This document shows positions 51,401-64,000 of a DNA stretch of 64,000 bases, in pieces (the first letter of the stretch is position 1; the number at the start of each line of letters is the position of its first letter). The translations under genes were made by a program, and so were the position numbers. The notes under the pieces are model-generated. The model was not told the DNA's origin, made no database searches, and worked only from the letters and a program-made list of their open reading frames with translations. The stretch spans positions 4,402,001-4,466,000 of the forward strand of contig CM082581.2 of the NCBI GenBank assembly GCA_040954595.2, read 5' to 3'. Source of the DNA: Balanoglossus misakiensis. Its lineage: Eukaryota > Hemichordata.

Positions 51401-54400
51401 TGCAACGTTCACTTGCTGAATAACACCTGCCATGACGTGCATCTAACCACTAAATACCGTCACTGAAAGTCTAGTGACACGCAGACCTCACGCCGCTTCG
51501 CTCAGCGGTTCGTTTTCTTTTATCGCAACGATGCAGCCATAATTGATCTCATCCAAATAACATGTTGTGCTACAGTGTTGGTGTAAGGTCAACTTTTAAA
51601 TGACAAATGACTTGCAAACAGCGGCAGACATTATTCAAGAGGGCATACACACACTGTCTCGCAAAAGCTATCATTTCATACTTAGGTTTTTTACAAGTGT
51701 GAACAGTTTGAATGTCCAATGATAGCACGTGTTTTTGGAAACCATGTCACTATATCCCGTGGCTAAATGTATTCACGTTTGAAAACAAACGACTTTCTTA
51801 ATTGATTCCATGTAAGTTTGCTTTCACAACCATATGAATAATTGGGAATGTAACCTTTATAAAGCATTGCAATAATCCAGCTTTGAAGATCGAACAGCAT
51901 GAAAATAAAAAATGATGCACCAAATTTGCGCAATTACCTAAATACAACTATCTCCTCCATTAAGGTGGTGCGCGCCCCGGGGATCATATTATTAACGTGT
52001 ATGAAGGGTCTTTAAGGATAAACGTAGAAAACACAGTGTCCATCGTCTTGTTTCCATTAAACCACTACTGTATATTTTCTCCAACGACTAAATACAGAGA
52101 CGGCGGCCATTTTGAATTTCAAATTTGAGACACTTTCGCTCTTGCATTCAAATATTCAATGGTCACCGCCAATATTTAGATTCGATTTTAAGAGAAAGAT
52201 ATAAAGTTGCCGCAACCAATATGACAAGTCTGAGACTTTCGTTTACAATACACGAGTTTTTTGTTATCTATGATCCCTTAGATTATTCCCATAAACTAAT
52301 TGTTTCGCTTCTACACTTTCAGGTCTTCGTACACAGTGGAATGGTAAACAACCTGAACCAATATAACAGGTAAAATATTTTGCGATTGACTGATTACTTG
52401 ATTGATCATCGATTGAGTGAGTGAGAGATTTATTGATTGATTGGTTGTGTATATAGGTGGGTGGGTGATCAGTTGGTTGGTTGATTGATTTATTGTTCGG
52501 TTCACATCAATGAGATCTTAAGACTATTTTCGTTTTATTTAAAGAGTTTCATGCCCCGTCACTCACTGTTATCACCATAAGCATATGAATATACATGTAT
52601 GATATAGTATAGTGAAATTGATGTTTCGTTGATCAACTTCCTTTTGATGATTAAAACAAACATATAGGCTTATAACGCACATGCACTTTTAAAGCAAGGG
52701 CCACACTTATGAAATTTGATGATGACAAGGAATATCCATGCAAAATCCGGTCAGAAAATACACGGTCACATTTATACTTGGTATTAAACGCACGTGTCTG
52801 ATGTGCAGTGGAGAGAAAATTGGTCACGTTTTTCAAATACTGAAATCTGTGACATTCGAAGATAGGTTCAGGGTGTCAGGGTTAGTTTAGGCTTGGATGA
52901 CATTTACAAAAGAAGAAGATACAATGTTGTGAAGCGCAAAGCAAAGGCAGATTGTTCGCTCTGCAAATATAAAATCTTGAAGTGGTTGTCTACATCCATC
53001 ATGTAGACTTACATGTAGTGGCATAGATGGCTGTCGTTGGGTTTTGCTTTGATGCGATCACCCACTGGAATCTTAAACTACGCAATATGTTACTGTGGGT
53101 TGTATCTCCTGATATCAACACATCCATGATGGCCAATCGGTGTCTTCGCAAGCTTTAGGGGCATTAACCTGGCGGATCACTGCAGATGACCAACGATTAG
53201 CTTTCAATTTAACTTCCACGGCGAATTTCTGTAGTTCTCAATTCAGGGCAAATGTTAACCCAATGAAAATGACTACGTGAAGGATTCGACAAATAGGGAG
53301 GAGACGGTGTCTTCTTTAAAGGTTCTCTTTTGACAATCAAGCTTTTCATTGCCTACGTTGTGGGTGTATACCCCCAGCTAACATTAACCGTAAACAAACA
53401 CTATGCGCTAAGGTTTCTAATCGGATCTTTGCTACTGCGTTAGGAAAGCCAATACGTGCCGACTGCGAAATCATTACCCGATAACGAAATCGTGATTCAT
53501 CAGCGTGCGACGCTCTAGTGAATCAAATTTCTACCCGCGTTCCAAAGTCTACTTTCCATATTGATTTTGTCATCGTTAATTCACACAGATTCGTCCCCCA
53601 ATTCATTCTGCGGCACAGTAAGTGAATTCAAAGTGAATTCACCTGTCTAAAAATCCAGGTGCGATAGTAAAGTCACCTATGTCCCGATTCAGTTTGTTAA
53701 TAGAACGCCTAGAAACACACAAAGTCCGCACTGTCTAGAACCAGTGGCGAATTCTACCACGGAAATGTATTAATATAGCCACTATAGTGTACACTGCGGC
53801 GATTACTTTGCCGTTGATATGATTAAATGGCCTACACTGACTGAGAATAATTACCTTCCCCACAAGAATACTGAACCAATGCGACAACTTGTACAGATCC
53901 AATGCCTATATTATAGGTACGCAGTCGCATATGCAAATTTTGCCAGAGTTACTATGGACAGTTGAGAATACAGAGATTTTCGTGAGGCTGACACTATGAT
54001 GCCTTTGGACTAACACGTTCGTTCCAGATACCAGCTTCTACATGTACATGTATATGAACCTCGTTAGCGCAGGTAATTGAATACGGAATAGCAGTTTATC
54101 ATAACACGCTTGTACTCTCTTAATGGGGCGTACTAATCCTGTCCAGGATTTTATATGAAAGCTTGAATTGGTGGCTATGTTTTGTTGTTCACCAAATGTA
54201 GCATTTGTACACTCAGATCTGCGTTTCTTGTAAGGTTGTTGTAACAAGCCGATGCAATCTCTATAAGTGAATACTTCCAAAGATCAGATTAGAACACTGT
54301 AACACGACATGACTTTTCGCTAAATCATGAATTATCGTAGAATGGTCCGAAGGAGGTATGTGAAATTCGCTATCTCTGGTTAGATTTCTGGGCGAGCTAA

Positions 54401-57400
54401 CTATACGACGTTTTCATTCATTATATGTTGAAATTGGAAAATGTTTAAACATTACGAGAGTTTGTTGAAATCCTTACGGGAGTTAAAACTTTACACGTAC
54501 AGTTGTATAGTAAACCTAGTCGATTTTCTAGAGTTCCTGAAAACCTTACTACAGCTTTGCTTCAGTTAATGACAGTGGTCATGGGAGGGTATAACAAGAA
54601 GAGTGGTATATAAAAGTGGGTTAATCGTACACGTTTGAGGGGGTTAACAAATCCACACCTCACGGTTTTGATGGCGTTTTGTACACCTCGAGAGGCCATC
54701 GAATTATAGGCCAGCTTCAGTTAGCACTAATAGCGTCACCCTAAACCCTATTTCTTCGCTGTAATAATGAATATCCGTAGATATAATTTTAGTGGAAAGA
54801 GAACGCAAATATGCCAATGAATCCTGCCCTATGCAGCCTGTCCCCAGCGAATGCATTAATGCCGTCCGAGTATACTTCCTGTACCCGCTGGGCACGGTGA
54901 TAGTATCGACAAAACAAGTTCCATAGTTGATAACCTACATGCCGACAAAGGGTGAGGGCACACCAACCATCGAATCCACAGAGAGGTGAATGCGGGAAGG
55001 CCGATGAGTGTCTTCAGCAAAAGAAAGCTCACGCGTATATAACCTTTTTACTGTTTTTCACATTAAACAGACGTAGCCTTACAAGTTAAGAAGTTCATTT
55101 GATCAAACTAACCCACTCTTCGTGTTATTAGCAATAAGTACACCTGATCACATTACTCCTTCACGAAAGCTGATCGAGTACACTCCAGAGTAACCATACC
55201 TATGACTCTTAACCGATTCACGAAAGATACCTACTCAACTCTTACTGATTTTAAAGTGGTTATCAGTTTACAACCAGAATTGGCAGTGCCTTTTGTTTCC
55301 AATGGTACAACTCTTGTCAAGTTCCCGATCGCTCTTGATACCTCAGTGCTTAGCCGAGCGTTGGTGCAAAAATATGATTTCCACCGGAACTGACTGGACT
55401 GGACCCTACCGCTTCTGACAAACATAGTACATGTGAAATTAAACCTAGAACTCTTAACTCTGGCCAATACAGTACAGTACTGCAGGGTTTGTCAATGAAT
55501 TGTGAATAAACAAGAGCTACATGATCTCAAATGTGGTCAGTCAGTCCCTCCTTCTAAACGCTTAGCTTGTAAAACTAAAATATAATTTAAAATGGTCACT
55601 ATGTCTCCTTTACAATACACTTTATGAAAGAGTTGTTTTAACGGCCATTGCGCTTTTTTTTCTACAATTGCCCGTAAAATTAGTAATAGAATTGAATAAT
55701 ATGTGTGTTTGTAGTACACTTTCTGAACAATTCACGTGAGACTGATATGTTTAACGGTCAATGCATTTTTTCGATGTTGTTCGTAAGAGCTACCCTAATA
55801 CAACTGCATGTCTTGCAGCAATGCATGTTGTCTATCAGATACATAAATATGTTTGTAGCTCGCGCGTGGTCTCTGCTGACATCAGCAGCATGGGAATTGC
55901 TGCACTGTAATTCAACTCTATCGACGTCATATGCCCCGACTCCATGAGGGTGCTGATATGCAAATCAAGCACCAATGCCTCGTGTAACTCTATTAGCGCA
56001 CATTTCAATTATCCTAATTGGTCAGCCATTGACCCTCACAACATATGTTCACCCGTCGGCGTGAAAAATTGCTTAGCAGAGGAATTTCACTTCCTTGTTT
56101 TTTGTCCGAGGTTCCTACGGAGAGAATAGTTTCAACTCGCAATCATTGTATACGATCATTCAACGTAAAACTGGCACTGGCTTAACTAGGGTTGACGTAG
56201 TTACAGTCAAAAGGAAAACCGTTGCGCATCGATTTTTTAGACTTAATACGATTACCTGTAAAACACACCGCGGTCAATGACCTTTGCGTATAACGGGATT
56301 TCATTAGCCGTACGTCACATGACATTCACTCTCCTCTGTGCCTAACTCACCGTAAACCTCGGGAATTTCAATCCAATCCTTCATTGATCTGTTTACGAAA
56401 TGTAGGCTATCAATTAACTTGGTTGTACTCTGTCATTGGTTTCGATGTCCACGGCCACCGAGATTAAGATGGTCAGGGAGCATGCTCACTTACGATGTTA
56501 GGGACATCATAAGGGAAGAATTCTCCTTCTTGGATTTCTGTGAAGACTGACTAGATTTTACTAACCTTTTTACGGCAGGAGACCACATTAAAAAATCAGA
56601 GAGAACATGGTATACTGTAAATTCTCAATTTTCCTTTTGAGACCCTATTCACGCAAACGAAAGAAAGACAGAGAGACTTTTTCATGAAATAAATCTTCGC
56701 ATCACTATTTAAATCATAAATTTAATTCGTGTCATATATCCGCTGTACGTCATCCCTGTGTCTGTAAAAGGTGCCGTGTTTGAGCATATATATCAAGTTG
56801 GGGTGAGCGATAAACAGCTACATGTACATGTATATCCGTTGGCTTACGGAAAATGAAATGAATTTACGAGCGTACAAAAGCAAAATATGAATACATGAGA
56901 ATAGATGCTTGCTAATTAGATACACTATATAGGACCGGCCTCCTGTTGGTCTACCATACCTAGATAACCTCTGTCAGTGACAATATAGTATAGTACATAT
57001 TCTCGGTGACGTTGGTCAGAAACTGCACTATGTGGCGTCGTTGATCAACAGAATTTAGCAATGACTTTACACCCTTTTACAACTGCACGATGTCCAAGCT
57101 CTTCCCTTGGGTTGACATATATTTGGCGATCATTCATAAACTAGAACTTCCGTGTACGGACACCTGTCCTCATAGACGATGTATAGCTCTCTCAGTGTTG
57201 GTAAAATTGGTGTATACAATGTACATGTAGCTGCTGTATATTTTCACGGAGATAATTTTTAACCAGCATGCACCTCGAACGCTGACGCCGTTTAGCCATC
57301 GACAGTAGATTCTTCTTCTACAGCATGGCTGTTTTACAGATAATATAAAATCTCGAGTTTGGTTTTCACGGCCCACAGGTGACACGATACGGTGAATATT

Positions 57401-57888
57401 TCTGTTCAAAGGCCGGCGACATTCCACTCTCGTCGGCATGATATGTCTGTCGATGCATCGGCGGCATATACCATGTCAAGCTCTGCCATTGATTTACATT
57501 GTTTAGCGGAGATACAAACCTATCTCCCTTTTTTGTTTACTCTTTTTGCGACGATCCCATTGTACCTGTCTTAGACTATTGATCAGCTATGCACCAGCTG
57601 TATAAATGTATAGTATAAAGAAATTACAAGTCACTATACACAACTCCGTCATTCGGATAGATTTCCACGAATTGTTACTTCCACACATTCTGTGGATGTT
57701 TAACACATACACTCCATCTTGAATGTTCAAGAAAGCGCAAATGTTTCCTTGAAGCAATGTTAAACTAACAGTAGAAGGATCTGCACTGCATGTGTCTCCA
57801 AAAGCCTTGCCATGTGACGAAAGCATACGCCTCGCAAGGTCGACGTCCAGAACGAGACTTGCCTGTTAAACAGCGCCAGCTTCGACGA
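48465..57888. other. Non-coding DNA, no supported gene
   Basis: No gene is supported. Open frames are 60-95 codons at most and occur on both strands without recognisable domains. A good TATATAAAAG box on the plus strand at about 54607 lacks an initiator or exon at the expected distance. The ATTG-rich repeat is listed separately. TACATGTA palindromes are frequent (near 50390, 52590, 54040, 56820 and 57220). Confidence 0.55.
52384..52497 (+). repeat. ATTG/GTGA/GTTG simple repeat
   Basis: This is an imperfect tetranucleotide array of about 114 bp built from GATT, GAGT, GGTT and GGTG units with many interruptions, which suggests an old, decayed microsatellite. Confidence 0.85.
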
Positions 57889-57940
57889 TATAAAGGCGAG
57901 GTATAAAAACTCCAGAGTGGCAGTTTGTTATCAGTGGGAT
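57889..57940 (+). promoter_or_regulatory. Candidate core promoter with two TATA boxes and initiators
   Basis: TATAAAGG lies at 57889-57896 and TATAAAAA at 57902-57909. The second has an initiator-like TCAGTG whose A is 57933, 31 bases from the first T of the box. The first has GCAGTT with A at 57922, 33 bases downstream. Both distances fit the spacing required by RNA polymerase II TATA promoters. A leader and a strong splice donor follow in the right order. This is the best gene start in the window, but no coding exon can be recognised downstream. Confidence 0.45.
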
Positions 57941-58029
57941 CCCCGATAACGTTGACAGTTGTGTGTACGTGTAATTGGCACTGTCCGCGTGCGACTGCAA
58001 ATGCTATCTTCTGTGCTGTCAGCTTAAAG
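57933..58029 (+). other. Candidate non-coding first exon (97 nt)
   Basis: The exon would run from the initiator A to AAAG, just before GTAAGC at 58030, a close match to the donor consensus. It contains no long frame. One upstream ORF of eight codons (MLSSVLSA) occupies 58001-58027 and stops two bases before the splice site. A short uORF in a spliced leader would be expected to lower translation of the main frame. The downstream exons, and so the gene product, are unknown and may lie outside the window. Confidence 0.35.
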
Positions 58030-61000
58030 GTAAGCTTTTTTATACGACGACCCCGTGTCTATCTGAACATGTAGCTCACTGAGGCATCGAGTAATCGATT
58101 AGTTTACATTGCTTCCGCGGTCCACTTCATTGGCTGCTACAGACCGACCGTTTTCACCCACTGCCTGCGTTCGTTCGATGGTGGCTTACCTGCAGAGTCC
58201 AAGTCACTAGATGACACGTGTGATACGTCGTGCGCGCTCGCTACTATACTATGTAGTACATACTAGTATATGAACGATATTTTAATCAATGTACAAGCAG
58301 CAAATTCGCAACGTGAAGTTGGCAAACATGGATATAAAGCGGCACTTAGAAAACTGTCGGACAACTTTCATCGGAGCTTGTATAATATCAAATCAAAATT
58401 GAACTGTTTTTCAGAAACAAAGAAACCAAGGAAGTGATGCTATCGCGTCGGAAGTATCATTCAATGGGAACTCTTTAATACCGGTACTTCTATATCCTGT
58501 TTATGCAACGTTGTTTTGACGACATCGATTCGTGACAAAACACGATGCGTAATTGCCATTCGAATAATATTTGACCAGAACCCGTATACAAACCTAACAA
58601 TTATTCGCTGATTGCTTTGAAGGCGAAATTTTACGCGCGAGCGACGAAATGATCCCAAGTTAAGAATTTTGTTCACATAGGCCATCTGAATAATCAGACC
58701 ATTGAACCCTACCCCTCCTACTAGATTCAATTATATGGTTTTCTTATCGACAACGCCCATCGATTATCGACGACTGATGTAAATTTGTCTGCCCTGTGAC
58801 CTCTCACGAATATGTTGCTTTCGTCCGTCGTCTGAACTTGTTCGTTTTACCTGTGAATACAGAAAAAATATTTCAGTAAATCAACAAAATGCCTTTCCCA
58901 CGATTTTATAAAGAATGATTATTTTTTTTCCGAGGTCATCTGTGAAAACATTTTGTAAATCGCACGTTTTAAGTTGATATTAATGAGAAGAGCAAAGCTG
59001 TTTAACAATCACAAGACTTAATAAAAAGTACTTAATTATCAAGGGCCATAATTTCATAATTGAGCCTTGCAAAGTCGAGGAAAGGAAGACCAAACAAACA
59101 TCTGATGAATATACAAAATGTAACATACAGTATGTAACATGAGGAAAAGTACAAATACAGCGGCGCGCCGGCTGCGTAGCTTATGAAGACCTTCTATTTT
59201 TATCACCCTTTGTCTGGGTTTTACTGTCTGGATCTATTTAAAAACTACCATTCACATATTACACAATTAAGCATTTTTATTGAAATCGACCTTTATCGTT
59301 ATAATTGATTTAAAATGTATATTTTAAAAATACTTTTAAATGAAATCGCCTCTGTCATTTTACCCTGTGTAAATGTTGGTATAAAAGCAAAACCTGGCAA
59401 ATCTGCGGTAGATGCTCATACATGTATGCATAAACATTCATTTTCTTGGAATTCTGGAAAGCTACTCATGGTCGATGGAATAACAAAACGTGGAAATCGA
59501 TAGCTTACACACAGGCGGACATGTTTTCATTATCAACCTACTTTCTATATATACACCTTGCCAGAAAACACGGGCAGTTCAACAGTTGCCGGTTCATATA
59601 CTACAGTAATGTATCTGTAAATGCCATTACATATTACCATCCCGAAGAGTGGGTCGTTTTGATGCACAGCGCAATCGTTCTGAAATTCAAAATTAATATT
59701 TGTGACAAAGAAAGCCAATTATTCATTTTTTAAAAAGATCTTTGAAAATTATTGCATGGTCGACCTTGGTATCGACGATAAATTTATTCACAAGTCTTTA
59801 ATACACAATACGTTAAGTTATTTATACTTGTTTTATTTGTACTGCATAATTAATGGATGGGATTGTTTGCATGAATGAAGTAGTTCGATTTACATTTTAC
59901 TAAATCGTGAAACCTTCCCTCGTATTTTTGTATCATCTAGTTCAAACGAACATATATATCAAATCAATTTGGAAACGTTAAGTGTTCTTGGTATTTTGAA
60001 GATAGTAAGGCAGCAGATCCAAAATAATAACACAGGCCCGTTATCTTGTTCCATTGAATATGGTAATAGCGTAATAGTCGACATATCGACCGCTAACAGT
60101 CTATAAAGTTTTTTTTTATAAGATTGGTAATAGGTCGATAGTTACCAGTGACACATTTTTATGATACTTTATCGTTTTGATTTATTCACCATGCCACATG
60201 CACATCGATAACATCAGCAAATAAAAAAAAATAGTGTGTAATTAATGAATTTTACAAAACAGACTCAGGTAAATATCAGAGCATGTTTAAAAAGCTTAAA
60301 AACATTTGTTACGACTTGTTATGTTCAAAGCCATTATTCGGACAGACAAGAAACAATTGTCTTTGCAAACTTACCACAAGAACAAATGAGTAGATCACAC
60401 TCATGTCAACTTTTGTTGTCATACGATCCGAAATGGCGTGCTGGGCGGTCATTTCTCTCATTTTTTCATGTACAGAGCTACATGTACTATAGGCAGACAT
60501 AACTGAACAGAATTCATTGAAACTTGAAAATGTTCAATGGTACGCATTTACACGCCAATGTGTGTCGCGATCTATTTCTGTATCCAGACGGCCATTTTGC
60601 TTGTTTTGTGATTCGTTTCAGTTTGACACTGCGAAACATTTTCAGAAACATTTTGCACTGAGACATGCCATCTTACCATGATCTTCCCAATCGTTGCTTA
60701 CCAGTAATCCAATTATCTAAGGTGACTGTGTCATTGACGATGACATTTGACGGAAACCCACCTGGTTAACAGGAAAAGGAAAATGTGCTATTTTAACGTT
60801 TCACGACTGTCACTCTCGTCTAGACGCTTCTCAAATGTCACTTCTCTCAGGAATTATCCCAATCATAGTAATATCAGCCACACTTTGGCACGCAGCCAAC
60901 TTGACGTCAATCAATGACGTTTAAGGGAGTTAATTTCGAAACACGTTGCGAAATGAACAAAGTTCCTGTCCACTTGATATTAAACATTTAAAAGATTACC

Positions 61001-64000
61001 GACGACACCATTTGACAACTTCATTAGTCATATTGCAGACAGTGATACAGAAAATCTTTTTAACTACACTGTTTGTCTTAGGAAACCTATAGCACTTGTC
61101 ATGAAACTCACCCGATTCACACTCGCTTTTTTTTGGTTTTACATTGTATTTGTTGCAACGTACCCAAAATCACCGAGTACCTTGGATTAGATACTGCGTT
61201 TCCAGGGAAACATCGTATAATCTACGATGATGAAAGTGAATGTGTGTGGCACAGCACAAAGTGCAGTCCAGTTTATAGAAAGATGATTTGTATTGTACAT
61301 GTTGACATCATTGTTGATAACACTTGGGGAAGTTTCATGTCAATACATGAAATTAGAAGGTAACGCTGGGATGATTTCACCGAGTTAGGGAGTACATGTA
61401 TTTTCAAGAATCTCGCCGTTCAAAGACCCTGTAAACGACTGTAGTACACTGGATAGTTTGCACTCTGCATTGGGATTGCTATTTAAATGATTTAAATGAT
61501 GACAATCAAAATTTACACGAATAATGCATTTCAGCTTTAGGATAGACATGGAATATTTATTTATTTATTACTATTTATTTTATTTTTATTTATCTTGGTT
61601 ACATTGGCGCTTTTCAAAGACGCGACCATTTTTGTATCTGTACTCTGACGTGCCTCTCTATATAATAACTAAGCATAGAGATAATCACATAGTGCAAATT
61701 CACATACTTGATTCACTGCTATGCTTTATCTAACACTAAACTGATAAGCTTGATAACATTTTGATGGAAACAAACGGAAAACATAGTATGAATAATCGAG
61801 GTCAACAAGACATAATATGAGAACTGGCATCCGTAATCTGCAGTATAGTAAATGCAATATAGGTTTATATATAGAACTGGTCCAGATCATAATGATAAAC
61901 CAATCATGTACATTTAATAGCGACACAAAGATTACGACGGAGGGATTGTTATTTGTGTATATGTCCAAATGTCAAAATTTTGACAACATCTTCCATTTTG
62001 TATTGTGGCGGTGGTCGCATTGATACCGTAATTATCTTACATGTGTCCAATTTCCTGTTTATGTCGCTTCACAAACTGAAATAACTTAATTTCCATACAC
62101 AAGTCAGCGATGAACACAGTCTATTCACTTCCTAATTAAATGATGATTCTGTGTGTATTGTGTGTCAGACGTTCTCTCACGGGAAATTTGATAATGAAAT
62201 ATCTCCCCGCCTCAATAATTTCACACACTCTGGTCGACCAGATCATGCGCGAAGGTGATGATCGTGTCAACAGTGGTTTTTGTCGTCAAAGTAGCAATGC
62301 TTGTGCGATAAACAACCGTTTCATTCGCTCATTTCATCCTTTATCACCCCCACCGTCATAAAGCCCAAGTCTTTTATACACCTGAAACGTTGCCTTTTGT
62401 TGTGGCTTGTTTTCAACCTCCTGCATTGATCTTTCACGGGCGTTTAATTTCTTTCTTTGGCAGGCCTACAATGTGTTTACATGTGGATATGTGAGAGAGC
62501 GTGTTTACATAAGATGACGAACCATTCTATCTCTGATTACACAAAACAATATCTCCTAAGTTTAAATTAAAGTAACCTTCTCATGCAGTCAATAACACCC
62601 GAATTTTTCCTCGTATAAATGCAAATCCCACTGAACATTAACGCGATCGATATAAAGTTGGAGTGTTCGACCGTTTCAAGAGACGCGGTCGATACTTCGG
62701 TCGCCCTTAAATTAAACCTTCCCTCTCTCTCTCTCCCTGAAGTTAACGGCAAGGCGGTATTGTCGTAAGTACACCGAGTGTGTGTTTATTGACGACGCTT
62801 CATGACCAACAAATTGCATTTCTTATAAATCATAATTAAACAGTCTGGTTGGTTGTCAAAAAGGGATCAAAAATAAGGTCGAAAACCTCTGACTGTGGAA
62901 TCATCATTTTGTATATGTAACACGACAAAGCAAATTTTGATATTAACTCTCGCTATCAAAACGTGACCTACAGTGTATGTGTAAGAATATTGTCTCTGTT
63001 TACCGACGTCGTCATCATCGAGACAGCTTTTACACTGTCTATGGCTATACAATATACATATAGTTATACACTGTCAAGGCAATCCGAATACTTGAGGCGC
63101 AGTTTTGGAACTCTTCGGTTGGCCATGGTTATAGGTGCGTTTCTTTATATTTGCAAAACACGCCAGAATTTTTGGCATCGTTTATTCCTCACAAAGAAGA
63201 CAAACAGTCTCACGACGAAATCCATTTTTCGCCTCGCCTAAATATGAATAAATGGCCATCAAATACCGATAATCATTAATAAGTCTGGTAACAATCGGTA
63301 GACCTTTAGTTTTCCAGTGTTATTGTTTCAAGTCAGAAGAGATGAGTTTGATTGTCCGCAGCAGAGATCAGAGTCGCGTCCATGGCCCGGATTTCGGAGG
63401 TGGTATCCGACATACAACACAGTCAAGCAAGCTATGCCGTATAGGTTTTCACGCGGCAGATCGTCGCCATATTAGCATGTTGCAGACGTCCGCAAAATGT
63501 GTTGAACAGAAAGTTAATCAGTAAAAGTCAATGAATCGGCGAGCAGGAAAAAGTACAGCGAGCGAGCAAGTCGAGACTGTAATTGGGAGAAAATCGATTT
63601 TCTATTCTCATTTGAACAATGTTACCTTTGTGAGTTTTTTTCATTTCAACTTGATTTTATTTGTTGATGCATATAGTGGCTCTCGGCGTGACAATGGATG
63701 CAATGTACAGAGTTAAAGACTGCCTAAACACCGCATGGTTGCTTAAACGAAATGAGACGAGGAAAGTTGAATAGGAGAGCTGATCCCGAAATGTGGTGAT
63801 TTACATAGATATGACAGAATCAAACAAACATGATCATTCTCCACAGAAATATTAGCATTCAATAATTGCGTATATGCACACTATGCAATTCAAATTCGAG
63901 GTTGAAAATTAGAAACGGTTGCTATGGCAATGGGGAGGGGTGACTATAAACTAGTGCCCGTATATCGTTTCATCCGATGAAAACAGAAATATCTACCGGC
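58030..64000. other. Possible intron or intergenic DNA, no recognised exon
   Basis: If the promoter at 57.9 kb is real, this would begin its first intron. I see no recognisable coding exon. Frames at 59315-59733, 61133-61363, 62140-62361, 62963-63241 and 63342-63524 (plus strand) are all under 100 codons and match nothing I know. Other contents are the TTGACGTCAA palindrome at 60901-60910, a short CT-repeat at 62721-62738 and scattered TACATGTA palindromes. Confidence 0.5.
60901..60910. promoter_or_regulatory. CRE-like palindrome TTGACGTCAA
   Basis: This 10-base palindrome centred on GACGTC is followed five bases later by a half site, TGACG. It resembles a bZIP site. No promoter is recognised nearby. 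Confidence 0.2.

Noticed and set aside
54600-54640. TATATAAAAG box on the plus strand
   Set aside because: No initiator at the expected distance and no donor or exon-like sequence follows.
58181-58200. Strong donor-like CAG|GTAAGC on the minus strand
   Set aside because: No promoter or frame upstream on that strand; it runs against the plus-strand candidate exon and is probably a chance match.
1-64000. CRISPR arrays, operons, rRNA genes, prophage or plasmid functions
   Set aside because: No spaced identical repeats of CRISPR type, no clustered long genes and no rRNA-like sequence; the window is eukaryotic in character.

Overview
This is metazoan nuclear DNA, most likely from a marine invertebrate. 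It is AT-rich throughout. The longest open frames are 131 and 125 codons, which is about what chance gives in 64 kb of such DNA, and I recognise no protein family in any frame on either strand. There is no sign of operons, ribosome-binding sites or other prokaryotic organisation. The 8-base palindrome TACATGTA occurs about 40 times by my reading, where about two would be expected. TACATGTA-rich DNA and TATA-type RNA polymerase II promoters fit an invertebrate such as a mollusc, hemichordate, echinoderm or amphioxus; I cannot say which. The window looks like intergenic or long-intron DNA.

Layout. Positions 1-18670 are single-copy non-coding DNA. They hold a perfect foldback (29-bp stem, 3-base loop) at 11005-11065, a weak tRNA-like/SINE-like relic near 11668-11752, a C-rich tract at 14265-14290 and an isolated good splice donor at 13302. 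Positions 18671-35200 are the main structure: an 8,265-bp segment present twice, head to tail, with no spacer. Wherever I compared the copies they are identical except for one base in a G-run and one base in a C-run. Each copy carries a complete 799-bp solo LTR (TGTTACG...CGTAACA, 4-bp ATGA target duplication, minus-strand TATA box, internal 25-bp minisatellite). Each also carries two related ~110-bp modules with CArG-, octamer- and CCAAT-like sites, a perfect RFX X-box palindrome, a TCTG/TTTG microsatellite and a GGGGCAATTGTCC-type minisatellite.

Positions 35201-64000 are again single-copy non-coding DNA. They hold a T23G9 tract at 35710-35741, a 26-bp direct repeat at 37023/37271, two short protein-like frames at 47900-48464 and an ATTG-rich simple repeat at 52384-52497. 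The best gene-start candidate in the window is at 57889-58031: two TATA boxes, each with an initiator about 31-33 bases downstream, a ~97-base leader containing an 8-codon upstream ORF, and a strong splice donor.

No genes can be seen working together. The two points of most interest are the near-perfect tandem duplication (real and very recent, or an assembly redundancy) and the candidate promoter plus first exon near 57.9 kb.
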